64,000 nt of DNA from Deltaproteobacteria bacterium (GTDB taxonomy: Bacteria > Myxococcota_A > Polyangia > Haliangiales > Haliangiaceae): contig JAIOQA010000173.1 of NCBI GenBank assembly GCA_021413675.1, forward strand, positions 1-64,000, in the 5' to 3' direction. Positions 8,294 through 17,354 of this stretch are shown piece after piece. Below the pieces are notes generated by a model. The model saw only the letters and a list, made by a program, of their open reading frames with translations, was not told the origin of the DNA and did not search any database. A program made the translations under genes and the position numbers. The stretch's first letter is position 1. Every line of letters starts with the position of its first letter.

Positions 8294-9505
8294 TCACGAT
8301 CCGCGACGCGCGCCGGCCCGGAACTCGCTCGGCGTGCAGCCGGCATACGCCTTGAAAGCGCGGTTGAAGCTGGCCTTGGACGCGAACCCGACCTCGAGCG
8401 CGATCGCGAGGATCTCGCCCTCCCCGCCCAGCCGTCGCTTGGCCTCCTCCACCCGCTGCCGGTTGATGAGCTCGCTGAAGCTGACCCCGAGGCCTTCATT
8501 GAAGGCGCGCGACAGGTACCGCGTGTTGGTGCCGAGCCGCCGCGCCAGATCCGCGAGGCTCAGCTCCGGCTCCCGCCACCAGCCCTCCTGCGTCACCCGC
8601 TCCGCCCACCCCTGCCCGATCGCCGCCCAGTCCCGCTCCGCCTTCGCCGCCACCTCGACCGCATCCCCCGCCTCCACGTTCCCTTGCCCCGCCACCGCTT
8701 CCCGGTGCCCGGCATCCGTCGTGTCCGCCATGGACGTCGCAGTAGCCGTGGCCGCGTCCGGCGCCGCGTCCAACTCCCGATCCATCTCCGGCCACCGCCG
8801 CTCCGCATTCCTCCACCCCTCGATCCCGAGGAAGTACACCAGCGCCGTGAACGCCAGGTACAGCGGGAACCGGTCGAAGTAGTCCAGCCTCGCGCCCGCC
8901 ACCTCCACCAGATCGAACCCGAGCTGCACCGCCACCACCGCCGCGAACGCGAGCAGGAACCCGCGCACCCAGCTCATCCGGTACTCCTCGCGCGCCGCGC
9001 TGTTGTCCTCCAGCCACCGCTGGGTCGCGCGATACCGCCGCGCCGCGAGCACACCGTACACCGCCATCGATGCGTACATCGCGCACGCCTCGACCGGGAC
9101 GATCCACCGCACGTGCACGCGCTCGTCCCAGTCGTTCTTGAACGCCAGCGGCATCGCGAAGATCACCGCGTAGTAGCCGCCCTGCACCAGCGCCGGCCCG
9201 AGGTGCCAGCCCCAGCCGCGCGGCAGCGTCGCCGCCCCGAGCTGCCGCACGTACAGATAGATGAGCGGCCCGAACCCGAGCCGCCAGTCGAGCGGCGCGA
9301 AGCTCAGCCACGGGTACGCGTCGTAGAACCCGGCGTAGCCGATCGTGTACGGCGTGATCAGCAACACCACGCCGACGAGCAGCGCGGCGAGCAACCGGTT
9401 CGCGATCCGGTTGCCGCGCGCGCGGAGGAGCAACAGCGCGACGATCACGCCGTGCGCGCTGCCGAGGAGCAGGATCGTGCTCCACATCCCGAACTTGATC
9501 GTCAC
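8294..9505 (-). CDS. Membrane-anchored AraC-family transcription regulator
   Basis: 403 residues from GTG. The N-terminal ~240 residues contain about seven hydrophobic helices starting at once (ILLLGSAHGVIVALLLL). A hydrophilic Ala/Glu-rich linker follows (about 250-300). The C-terminus is an AraC double helix-turn-helix: LSLADLARRLGTNTRYLSRA, then IALEVGFASKASFNRAFK and the closing GCTPSEFR. Such proteins are thought to sense a signal at the cytoplasmic membrane and bind DNA directly. TACACT lies 9 bases before the GTG, supporting that start. The S41-like protease gene follows 133 bases downstream and is a plausible target. Confidence 0.88.
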   Translation of the reverse strand: MTIKFGMWSTILLLGSAHGVIVALLLLRARGNRIANRLLAALLVGVVLLITPYTIGYAGFYDAYPWLSFAPLDWRLGFGPLIYLYVRQLGAATLPRGWGWHLGPALVQGGYYAVIFAMPLAFKNDWDERVHVRWIVPVEACAMYASMAVYGVLAARRYRATQRWLEDNSAAREEYRMSWVRGFLLAFAAVVAVQLGFDLVEVAGARLDYFDRFPLYLAFTALVYFLGIEGWRNAERRWPEMDRELDAAPDAATATATSMADTTDAGHREAVAGQGNVEAGDAVEVAAKAERDWAAIGQGWAERVTQEGWWREPELSLADLARRLGTNTRYLSRAFNEGLGVSFSELINRQRVEEAKRRLGGEGEILAIALEVGFASKASFNRAFKAYAGCTPSEFRAGARRGS

Positions 9506-9514
9506 CGCGCCGGC

Positions 9515-9520
9515 AGTGTA
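9515..9520 (-). promoter_or_regulatory. -10-like TACACT, 9 bases before AraC start
   Basis: TACACT on the minus strand, 9 bases before the GTG at 9505. Part of the TANNNT set. Confidence 0.35.
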
Positions 9521-9542
9521 GTCCGACGCGTCGCGACCGTCG

Positions 9543-10517
9543 TCAGTGGTACGTCGGCCGCTGCTGCACCGACGGATCGAGCTGCGCGCGCTCGCGGCGG
9601 TACTCGTTCTCGGTCAGCAGCTCGCCCTGGTGACCGTTCAGGCCGACGGTGGCGAGCTCCTCGAGGCGCTGGCCGGCGTCACGGCCCTCGCCGCCGTAGG
9701 TCTGGCCCGAGTCGATCTTCGTGCCATGCGTGATGTGATACGCGTGGGTCAGCTCGTGGAACAGCGCGGTGTCGCCGGTCGACATCACGTTCGGACCGTC
9801 GAGCATCTTGCTCACGCCCGGGAGGAAGTTGACCACCGCGTTGACGCCCTGGCCCTTCGTGGTCGCCTTCTGCTCGATCGCCTTCGCGGCGTCGTTGTCG
9901 CCGCTCGCCCGCGCCGCCGCCATGCCCGCCGCATCGGCGTCGTTCTCGTCGAACTTGTTGTCGCTGAGCTTGAGGGTGGTCGTGCGGTGGATCGTCTTGG
10001 TCGGGTCGTTGGGATCGACGGCCTCGTTGTTGGCCAGGTCACCCAGCAGCTTGCGACCCGCGGGCGTGGTCAACATCGTGCTCATGTCGTCGAGCGCCTT
10101 CTGGCGCACGTCCCCACGGTTGTCCTTGTCGACACCGCTCGCGTCGAGCTTGATGTCCGACTTGCCGTCGCGAATGCTGCCGTAGAGCTTCGCGATCTTC
10201 TCGAACTCCTCGGGCGACACCGCGTTGGGGCCGGTGCCCTCGCCGACCTGGAACTTGCCCTTGAGCTGTTCCTTCGCCGACTCGAGGGCGAAGTGCTCCT
10301 GCAGATCCTTGCGGTTCTGCTTCACGACATCGCCCAGGCCGGGCTCGCCGTGATCGAACAGGCCCTTGAACCAGTCGATCGCACCGCCGCCCGCGCCGCT
10401 GGCGGCGGGCGCCGCGGCGGCGGCATCGAACGCGGGCGCGGCCGCGGGCGCAGCCGTCGCGGCATCCGAGGCGAACGGATTCAGGCTGGCGAGCGAGCTG
10501 GTCAGGGACTCGAACAT
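9543..10517 (-). CDS. M91/NleD-like zinc metallopeptidase
   Basis: 324 residues. HELTH at 254-258 sits in the context TALFHELTHAYH. It is followed by EELATVGL near residue 287 and a C-terminal block ENEYRRE...RPTY, which matches the M91 family pattern (NleD-like effector proteases). NleD from enteropathogenic E. coli is a secreted zinc endopeptidase acting inside host cells. The N-terminal ~45 residues are Ala-rich and disordered, with no Sec signal. Residues 60-240 are helical and unfamiliar. A prey-directed or interbacterial toxin role is inference only; there is no secretion gene or immunity gene beside it. It precedes the LysR gene's stop by 53 bases but appears independent. Confidence 0.75.
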   Translation of the reverse strand: MFESLTSSLASLNPFASDAATAAPAAAPAFDAAAAAPAASGAGGGAIDWFKGLFDHGEPGLGDVVKQNRKDLQEHFALESAKEQLKGKFQVGEGTGPNAVSPEEFEKIAKLYGSIRDGKSDIKLDASGVDKDNRGDVRQKALDDMSTMLTTPAGRKLLGDLANNEAVDPNDPTKTIHRTTTLKLSDNKFDENDADAAGMAAARASGDNDAAKAIEQKATTKGQGVNAVVNFLPGVSKMLDGPNVMSTGDTALFHELTHAYHITHGTKIDSGQTYGGEGRDAGQRLEELATVGLNGHQGELLTENEYRRERAQLDPSVQQRPTYH

Positions 10518-10570
10518 GGGCAGCGATGCAGACTCGCCCGCCGGCGGATGTGACGGCCCCGCGTCCCAAG

Positions 10571-11488
10571 TCAGCGAGATGCTTCGGCCGCGAACGCCTC
10601 CACGAGGAACTCCCAGAGCGCGGCCACCCGCGGCACCGTGCGCAGCGCCCGGTGGCCGACCAGCCACAGCTCCTCGACCGGCAAGTCGTCCCAGCCGGCC
10701 GCGAGCCCGCGCGCGACCGTGATCGGCACGAGCTCGTGGGTCCGCGAGAACGGCGCCGACGCCAGCACCACGCCGAGCCCGGCCTCGGCCGCGCGCAGCT
10801 GGCTCTGGAAGTGATTCGTGCGCAGCACCGGCACGACCTCGCCGACGTGGGTCGCGAACCAGCGCCCGGTCGGGATGTGCGCGAGCTCGGCGCCCCACGC
10901 GATCCAGCGCGCGTCGGTCCAGCGCTTGAGCTTGCCCAGCTCGGCCGCGTACGCCGGCGAGGTCATCGGCACCGCGCGGGTCTGCGCGATGCGGGTCGCG
11001 AGCAGATCGCCCGAGCGCGGCCGCATCGCGCGGATCGCGAGGTCGGCCTCGCGCCGGGTGAGATCGGCATACGCCACGCTCGCGTCGAGCTCGATCGCGA
11101 CCCGCGGATGTCGCCGATGGAACTCGACCAGCGCCGGCGCGATGAAGGCATCGGTGACGCCGGGCATGGCGGTGAGCCGCACCACGCCCTCCGCGACCGT
11201 CTCGACCGCGTCGACCGCCGCCGCGAACTGCGCGAGCGCGCGCTCCATGTCCTCGGCGGCCACCAGCATCGCCTCGGCGGCCGCGGTCGCGACCGTGCCC
11301 TCGCGGGTGCGGTCGAACAGGTGCACGCCGAGCTCGGCCTCGAGCCGATCGATCCGCCGGCTGACCGTCGACACATCGAGCCCGAGCCGGGCCGCGGCGC
11401 CGGCGAGCTGCCCCGCGCGCGCGACCGCGAGGAACACGCGGATCTGATCCCAGTCGAGGGCGGCGAGCGACGGGCGCGCGGCGGTCAT
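10571..11488 (-). CDS. LysR-family transcription regulator
   Basis: 305 residues. N-terminal winged helix-turn-helix: LDWDQIRVFLAVARAGQLAG, then ARLGLDVSTVSRRIDRLE. The LysR effector-binding domain runs from about residue 95 (GVVRLTAMPG) to the end. The acidic/charged start MTAARPSLAALDW is the usual one for this subgroup. It is divergent from an NAD-dependent epimerase gene with 79 bases between the starts. That gap holds three TTGCA-type half sites, the classic arrangement for a LysR protein that controls itself and its divergent neighbour. Inducer unknown. Confidence 0.9.
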   Translation of the reverse strand: MTAARPSLAALDWDQIRVFLAVARAGQLAGAAARLGLDVSTVSRRIDRLEAELGVHLFDRTREGTVATAAAEAMLVAAEDMERALAQFAAAVDAVETVAEGVVRLTAMPGVTDAFIAPALVEFHRRHPRVAIELDASVAYADLTRREADLAIRAMRPRSGDLLATRIAQTRAVPMTSPAYAAELGKLKRWTDARWIAWGAELAHIPTGRWFATHVGEVVPVLRTNHFQSQLRAAEAGLGVVLASAPFSRTHELVPITVARGLAAGWDDLPVEELWLVGHRALRTVPRVAALWEFLVEAFAAEASR

Positions 11489-11496
11489 GCGCCATC

Positions 11497-11544
11497 TTGC
11501 ATCCGTGCAACCTGGGGTTGCAATTCCTGGCGTTGCGATGCAAC
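11497..11544. promoter_or_regulatory. Candidate LysR operator: three TTGCA-type elements
   Basis: Between the divergent LysR and epimerase starts: TTGCA-TCCG-TGCAA at 11497-11510, GTTGCAA at 11517-11523 and GTTGC-GAT-GCAAC at 11532-11544. The first and third are perfect inverted repeats. LysR proteins usually bind several such sites in a divergent promoter. Binding is inferred from position. Confidence 0.55.
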
Positions 11545-11567
11545 AGCGCAAGGCGCAGGGTGAGCCC

Positions 11568-12572
11568 ATGACCACCCTCGCTCCGCTCCACGTCATCGTC
11601 GGTGCCGGCCAGATCGGCCCGCAGATCGCCCGTCGCCTCGTCGCCCGCGGCCTCCGCGTCCGCGTGATCCGCCGCAGCCCGAGCACCGATCCCGCGATCG
11701 AGACCGTGACCGCCGATGTCCGCGATCCGGCGGCCGCCGCCGAGGCCATGCGCGGCGCGTCGGTCGTCTACCACACCGCGAACCCGCGCTATCACCGCTG
11801 GGGCCAGGAGCTGTTGCCGCAGAACCGCGGCATCGTCGCCGGCGCGGCCAAGGTCGGCGCGCGCGTGGTCGTGCTCGACAACCTCTACATGTACGGCACC
11901 CCGCCGGGCGGCGTGATGCGCGAGGACTCGCCGATGAACCCGCGCAGCGTGAAGGGCGGGCTGCGCGCCCAGGCCGCGACCGAGCTGCTCGACGCTCACG
12001 CCCGTGGCGACGCACAGATCGTCATCGCGCGCGCCGCCGACTTCTTCGGCCCCGGGATCCTCAACTCGCTGCTCGGCGAGCGGTTCTGGAAGAAGCTGGT
12101 CGCGGGCAAGCCGATCGAGGTGCTGGGCGACGTCGACCAGCCGCACAGCTACTCGTACGGCCAGGATGTGGCCGACGGCCTGGTCACGCTCGGGCTGTCC
12201 GAGAACCGGACCGACTACGGCCGGGTCTGGCACCTGCCGACCCTGCCCGCCGAGTCGACGCGGGTCTGGGCCGCGCGCTTCGCGACCGCGTTCGGGACCA
12301 CGCCGCGCTTCCGCCGGCTCACGCCGTGGATGCTCCGGATGTTCGGCCTGTTCATCCCCGAGGCCAAGGAGCTGCCCGAGATGGCGTACCAGTGGGAGGG
12401 CCCGTTCCTCCTCGACGACAGCGCGTTCCGCGCGCGCTTCGCCGCCGCGCCCACGCCGCTCGCCGATGCGGTCGCCGCGACGATCGCCTGGGCGCGCGCC
12501 ACGTATGCTCCGGAACGCGACGAGGCCCCGCTCGCGCGAGGCCCCGTCGGTCCGTCTACAGCGGCGCGCTAG
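11568..12572 (+). CDS. NAD(P)-dependent epimerase/dehydratase family protein
   Basis: 334 residues. Starts MTTLAPLHVIVGAGQIGPQI, a nucleotide-binding GAGQIG loop in the position of the GxxGxxG motif of extended short-chain dehydrogenases. A later NLYMYG sequence stands where the catalytic YxxxK region is expected, but a canonical YxxxK is not obvious, so this may be an atypical reductase. Substrate unknown. The start was chosen at 11568 because an upstream in-frame ATG at 11487 would overlap the LysR start and cover the operator repeats. Probably controlled by the divergent LysR protein. Confidence 0.85.
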   Translation: MTTLAPLHVIVGAGQIGPQIARRLVARGLRVRVIRRSPSTDPAIETVTADVRDPAAAAEAMRGASVVYHTANPRYHRWGQELLPQNRGIVAGAAKVGARVVVLDNLYMYGTPPGGVMREDSPMNPRSVKGGLRAQAATELLDAHARGDAQIVIARAADFFGPGILNSLLGERFWKKLVAGKPIEVLGDVDQPHSYSYGQDVADGLVTLGLSENRTDYGRVWHLPTLPAESTRVWAARFATAFGTTPRFRRLTPWMLRMFGLFIPEAKELPEMAYQWEGPFLLDDSAFRARFAAAPTPLADAVAATIAWARATYAPERDEAPLARGPVGPSTAAR

Positions 12573-12590
12573 GCGCCAGTCAGGCTCACA

Positions 12591-15500
12591 TCACGGCAGG
12601 AGCACCGGCAGGTTGTAGGCCTTCACCAGCCACACCGCCATCTCCGAGCGACGCTGGGTCTTGGTCGGGCAGAACTTGCCGCCACCGCACCCCGTGTCGA
12701 TCCCGCGATGCGCCAGCTCCTCGATCCACGGCGCCAGCGGATCGGCGGCCGGGACGTCGCTGAACATGCCCACCGCCGGCGGCGGCACGTAGCTCGTGCC
12801 CTCGAGGCCGCGCAGCACGATCTCCGCCGAGGTGCCGCGTACCATCGCCGCGTTCGGGCAGAACGTCGTCGGACCGCAGCCGTCCATCAGGCCGCGCGTC
12901 GCGATGTCCTCGATGAACTCCGCGCCGTACGACTCGGGCGCGACGTCGTTGAAGATCAGGCCGGTCGCCGGCGTCGGCGAGTACATCGCGCCGAGCAGCG
13001 CGCGCAGGCCCCACACCGCGTAGTAGTTGCGCGGCAGCGGCAGCGTCGGGCAGAAGTTGCCGTTGCCGCAGCCGTACGCGATGCCCGCGCCGGCGAGCGC
13101 GTGGATGTACGGATCCGCCGGGTTGGTCGCCGCCACGTCGTTGAACGCGACGGTCACCGCCACCGGCACCGCCGGCACGTCGTACGGCGTGTCGGTCGCG
13201 AGGTCGAGCTGCACCTGGCGCAGGCCCGGGGTCAGCGTGGCCGCGTCGACGTTCACCGTGACGATCGCGCTCGAGTGCGCCGCGACCGTGACCGGGCTCG
13301 GCGACTCGCTCATCCACGGCAGGTCGCGCAGGCACGAGGTCTGCTCGCCCGAGGCCGCGACGACCACCGAGCTCTTCGCCTGGTTCACCGCGAGGAAGTT
13401 GCCGTCGCAGTCGAGCTCGAGGCCGGCCTGCTCGTAGTCACCGAACGCGGCCGCGCCGTTCTCGGTGAGCTCGAGCGTACCGACCACCGAGAGGTCAGCC
13501 GAGTCGATCACGTACACGTCCGGGTTGCCCGCCGCGTCGTTGGTCAACGCGAACAGGTGACCGGTGCGCGAGTTGTAGGCCAGGCCCGAGGTGTTGAGCC
13601 CCAGGAAGACCGCGCGCAGGACGGTGCCCGAGCGATCGAACTGCACGATGCGCCCGTCGGTCCACGAGCCGGCGTAGAACGTGTCGGTCGCGTCGTCGTA
13701 GGCGAGGCCGCGCTCGTTGGTCCCGAACGACGGGCAGATCACGTTGCCCGTGATCTGTCCCGCGACCGGATCGACCTCGTGGATGCAGTCGTCGCCGCCC
13801 ACGTTGAGCTGCCACAGCGTGCGGTTCACGGTGTCGTACGTGCCATCGGCCGCGAACACGTTGTCGTAGAGCATCTGGATCGTGCGACCGGTCGCGACCT
13901 GCGCCTTGAACTCGTGCAGCTTGGAGTCGCCGTTCAGCCCCGCGATCGCGCCGACCCAGGTCGAGTCCGCGTCGCGGTCGTAAGCGATGCCCCACGCCCC
14001 CGGCACGCCGACCGGGTACAGGCCGCCGACCGCCGCCTCGCGATGGCGGACGTTGAAGGTCGGCACCGCGAGGTGATCCTCGGCGGCGTCCGGCTCCGAC
14101 AGGCCCTCGCCCTCGACGCGCAGGTGCGACGTGTCGAACGGGCCGTTCGGCCGGTTGCCGATGCGCGCCTGCGACTCGCCGAACTCGACGGTCGCCGGGG
14201 CGCCGCCGCTGTTCGTGAGGATGAAGCTGGTCGAGCCGGTGCTCTTCCACGGCACGCGCAGGCGCAGCGACGTCGGCGTCGCCGAGATCTTGCCGGCCGG
14301 CAGCTCGAGATCGTAGCGCCGCGCGCCGTTGATCTGCGGGATCACCAGCTGGGTGACGGTGCCGTACTTGTGCGCGGTCGCGGTCAGCGTCTGCGGCGCC
14401 GCCGGGACCCAGGTCATCCAGAAGCCATCGGGCAGGTTCGCGTCCTCGGGCGTCGCGTGCGAGGTCACGGTCTGACCTGCGACCGCGATCGTCGCGCCGT
14501 TGACCGGCGCGCCGGTGTTCTCGTCGACCACCGTGCCGAGCACGAGGCCTCCGAGCTGGTACTCGCACGCCGAGACCGTGCTGATCGTGACGTTATCGAG
14601 CTGCCACCAGACGTCCTGGTCCGCGGTCGTGTAGACGAAGCGCACGCGCGCGTCGGCGACGCCGTTGGCGGCCTGGGTGCCAAACACCGCGTGGCCCTGG
14701 GTCGTGCTCGACTCCTCGGCCACCGGGACCCACGCGGTCCCGTTCCAGATCTCGATCCGCGCGAGCGTGCCCGCGACGAACACGAACAGCTCCTGATCGA
14801 GCTCGATGCGCAGCGCCTCCTCGGGACCGAGCCCCGACAGATCGATCGGCGGCGAGGTCAGGGTCGTGTTCATCGCCGAGCCCGGACCGCAGGCGTTGGA
14901 GTCAGCGCTCGCGAAGCGGCCGAGGCCGCCGGTGCGGTTGCCGAACCCGCTCGGGTCGGCGTCGGTCCAGCCCGGGAACGGCGACTGGCAGTTGGTGGTC
15001 GCGGTGTCGACGGTCCAGCCCGCCGGCGGCACGCCCGCCTCGAACGGCTCGGACACCAGCGCGGCGATCGTCTGCGTGTAGCCCGGCGCGTTGCAGGTGC
15101 CGAGGTTCACGTCGAGGCCGAAGCTGACCAGCAGCGAGCCCGACACCGGCGTCACCGGGCGGGTCGCCGACAGGTAGCCCGGGACCAGCGGCGTGACGGT
15201 CGCGGTGTAGTCGGTGCCGCCGTAGAGCGACGCGGCGTAGTAGCCGGTCGTCGGATCGGTGAACGCGACCACCGGGGTCGCGCCCGCCGCGGTGAACGTC
15301 ACCTTGGCGTAGAGCGGCCAGAGCGCGTGGCTCGCGTCGTAGACGTAACCGTGGGTGTCGACCACCGGCGCCGCCTCGAGGGCGAAGTCGGCGGTGAGGT
15401 GATCACCCTCGGCGACCACGAGGCCGCTCTGCGTGCTCGGGAAGTAGCCGATCTTCTCGGCGCGCAGGTCATACGTGCCCGGGAAGAGGTTGATCGAGTA

Positions 15501-17354
15501 GTGGCCGTCCGAGCCGGTCAGCGCCGAGAACGTGCCGGCGCGGACGCGCGCGGCCTTGAGCGGCGCGCCGTTGGCGTCGGTCACGATGCCGCTGATCGAG
15601 CCCACGCCCGTGGCCTGGCAGTTGGGCAGCGAGAACGACGCGATGCGGGTGCGCCAGTTGATGCCGCCCTCGGACCCCATGTACTCGCCGGTGAACCAGA
15701 ACGTGCAGTCGTCGGTCTCGTCGACCGACATCGAGAAGTAGTCGCCCCAGCGCGAGAAGCCGTCCTCGGACGACGCGCCGGTCACGATCTCCGCCTCGCC
15801 CTGGCCGAGCTCGCCCACGGGATCACCCGCGAGGCGCGCGGCGTAGCGCAGGGACGGGAACGTGGTCTCGCTCGAGACCGAGTAGCCGACCGCGATGTTG
15901 CCCGAGCCGTCCATCGCGACCGAGCCCATCCAGCGGTGCTGGCCGTCGTTCGGCGCGTAGGTGCCGGTCTGGAACAGCTCCGGCGTGGTCGACGGGTTGC
16001 GCAGCTCGGTCCAGCGGATGCCGGCCTGGCCGCCACCGGCGTTGACCGTGTGATCGACGACCAGCGACTCGTGATCGCCGAAGTTGCGATACGCGAGCCG
16101 GTACATCGTGAACGGCGACAGCGCGTCGAGCTTGTTGGTCGTGCCCGGCTGCGGGATGCAGCCGTCGAAGCAGAGGTTCGCGTCGAACTCCGGGGTCTGG
16201 ATCGCGAGCGGGCCGCTCAGGGTCGACTGGCTCGGATCGGTCCAGTCGACGTGCATCGCCCAGAGGTCGTACTGATCGTGCGACGGATCGGGGCTCGCGC
16301 CCTCGAGCTCGTCGTCCGAGGCGTGGACCAGGTAGTTCGGCGCGCCCGCGGGCGGCGGCATGCGGCCCTCGAGGTGCGACGGCAGCACCGAGTCCAGGTT
16401 GGGCAGCGCCGGGTCGCTGAGGTTGAAGCGCACGCCACCGGCGGGCAGGCCCTGCACCATCGACTCGCGATCGAACGCGATCACCGCGTTGGTGAACGCG
16501 CCGCTGTTCGCGAACTCGCGGATCGTGAGGTAGTAGCCATCGGGCCACAGGCCGAGCTTCGGGTAGTCGTTGATGCCGTTGGAGGTGATCAGGTAGTCGT
16601 AGACGTAGTAGGGCCCGAGCGGGTCCGGCGTCTGCGAGATCGCGAAGCACTGGTGGCCGTCGTTCGCCAGCGCGAACTGCGAGAACACCCAGCGATCGGC
16701 GAGGCTGTCGTAGATGACCAGCGGGTCGCCGCTGTTGCTGGTGGCGCAGTCGCTGCCGGCGAACCCGGTCCACGGGGTGTTGCCGGCCGACGGGCCGGCG
16801 AGCAGGTTGCCCTGCTTGTCGTAGACCGCGAGCGAGAGGTTGACCCACTGCACGTAGTTGTTCGGCCCGACGTCACCGTTGGGATCCGGCGGCGCGACCT
16901 GGCCGCCGATCACGGCGAGGTTGTCGAGGTTCGACACGCCGTCGAAGCTGAGCGTCGGTGACGGCGCGAGCGCGACGCGGTTGCGCTGGGCGACCGGGTC
17001 GACGGTGGTGCCGGGCTTCTTGCGGAGCGTGCTGCCGATCGGCCCGCGGTGCAGCGGCACCTCGTGCGCGGCGCCCTTGACGAGCGACGTGCGCGGCGCG
17101 TTGTGGAGGATCGAGCCGAGCGGCGCCGAGACGCCGCGCGCGACGGGATAGACGACCTTCGGCTTCTGCCGGCTGGCCGGCATCCCGCCGTGGTCAGGGT
17201 CGAACCAGGACGGGCGAACGCCGCTGGTGTCGACGATGGTGGAAGGGTGATCGGGCGGATCGCCGCCGCCCGGGTCAGATCCTGAACACGCAGTTGCGGC
17301 GGTCGTGATCGCCAGCAATGCGGCCCAGACGTAGTGCTTCCCAAATCCCTGCAC
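12591..17354 (-). CDS. Giant secreted lipoprotein with CarboxypepD_reg-like domains and C-terminal Cys-SLH triad
   Basis: 1587 residues from a GTG preceded directly by GGAGGAAGC. The signal VQGFGKHYVWAALLAITTAA ends in lipobox cysteine (TAAC). Residues about 100-660 are a beta-propeller-like region. Two carboxypeptidase-regulatory-like beta-sandwiches follow (one begins GSISGIVTDANGAPLKAARV), then a jelly-roll region, a second propeller-like stretch and an Ig-like domain. The last ~190 residues are three repeats of about 65 residues, each opening FNDV/FSDV and closing CGxxxFCP. That is an SLH-domain pattern with two added cysteines. SLH domains normally bind cell-wall polymers. A surface adhesion or scaffold role is inference. 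Confidence 0.85.
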   Translation of the reverse strand: MQGFGKHYVWAALLAITTAATACSGSDPGGGDPPDHPSTIVDTSGVRPSWFDPDHGGMPASRQKPKVVYPVARGVSAPLGSILHNAPRTSLVKGAAHEVPLHRGPIGSTLRKKPGTTVDPVAQRNRVALAPSPTLSFDGVSNLDNLAVIGGQVAPPDPNGDVGPNNYVQWVNLSLAVYDKQGNLLAGPSAGNTPWTGFAGSDCATSNSGDPLVIYDSLADRWVFSQFALANDGHQCFAISQTPDPLGPYYVYDYLITSNGINDYPKLGLWPDGYYLTIREFANSGAFTNAVIAFDRESMVQGLPAGGVRFNLSDPALPNLDSVLPSHLEGRMPPPAGAPNYLVHASDDELEGASPDPSHDQYDLWAMHVDWTDPSQSTLSGPLAIQTPEFDANLCFDGCIPQPGTTNKLDALSPFTMYRLAYRNFGDHESLVVDHTVNAGGGQAGIRWTELRNPSTTPELFQTGTYAPNDGQHRWMGSVAMDGSGNIAVGYSVSSETTFPSLRYAARLAGDPVGELGQGEAEIVTGASSEDGFSRWGDYFSMSVDETDDCTFWFTGEYMGSEGGINWRTRIASFSLPNCQATGVGSISGIVTDANGAPLKAARVRAGTFSALTGSDGHYSINLFPGTYDLRAEKIGYFPSTQSGLVVAEGDHLTADFALEAAPVVDTHGYVYDASHALWPLYAKVTFTAAGATPVVAFTDPTTGYYAASLYGGTDYTATVTPLVPGYLSATRPVTPVSGSLLVSFGLDVNLGTCNAPGYTQTIAALVSEPFEAGVPPAGWTVDTATTNCQSPFPGWTDADPSGFGNRTGGLGRFASADSNACGPGSAMNTTLTSPPIDLSGLGPEEALRIELDQELFVFVAGTLARIEIWNGTAWVPVAEESSTTQGHAVFGTQAANGVADARVRFVYTTADQDVWWQLDNVTISTVSACEYQLGGLVLGTVVDENTGAPVNGATIAVAGQTVTSHATPEDANLPDGFWMTWVPAAPQTLTATAHKYGTVTQLVIPQINGARRYDLELPAGKISATPTSLRLRVPWKSTGSTSFILTNSGGAPATVEFGESQARIGNRPNGPFDTSHLRVEGEGLSEPDAAEDHLAVPTFNVRHREAAVGGLYPVGVPGAWGIAYDRDADSTWVGAIAGLNGDSKLHEFKAQVATGRTIQMLYDNVFAADGTYDTVNRTLWQLNVGGDDCIHEVDPVAGQITGNVICPSFGTNERGLAYDDATDTFYAGSWTDGRIVQFDRSGTVLRAVFLGLNTSGLAYNSRTGHLFALTNDAAGNPDVYVIDSADLSVVGTLELTENGAAAFGDYEQAGLELDCDGNFLAVNQAKSSVVVAASGEQTSCLRDLPWMSESPSPVTVAAHSSAIVTVNVDAATLTPGLRQVQLDLATDTPYDVPAVPVAVTVAFNDVAATNPADPYIHALAGAGIAYGCGNGNFCPTLPLPRNYYAVWGLRALLGAMYSPTPATGLIFNDVAPESYGAEFIEDIATRGLMDGCGPTTFCPNAAMVRGTSAEIVLRGLEGTSYVPPPAVGMFSDVPAADPLAPWIEELAHRGIDTGCGGGKFCPTKTQRRSEMAVWLVKAYNLPVLLP
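12600..13150 (-). repeat. Three SLH-like repeats with conserved CGxxxFCP
   Basis: Within the giant protein: units ending YGCGNGNFCPT, DGCGPTTFCPN and TGCGGGKFCPT, each preceded by a F(N/S)DV opening and an (A/G)G(I/L) helix end. Divergent protein-level repeats rather than identical DNA. Confidence 0.8.

Noticed and set aside
11487-11567. 27-codon extension of the epimerase
   Set aside because: It would overlap the LysR start and cover the operator repeats; the nucleotide-binding loop starts just after 11568.
12708-16961. A 1417-codon open frame on the plus strand
   Set aside because: Lies opposite the giant lipoprotein gene, is Arg/Asp/Gly-rich with no domain, and reflects high-GC antisense bias. 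The minus-strand frame has clear signal and domains.
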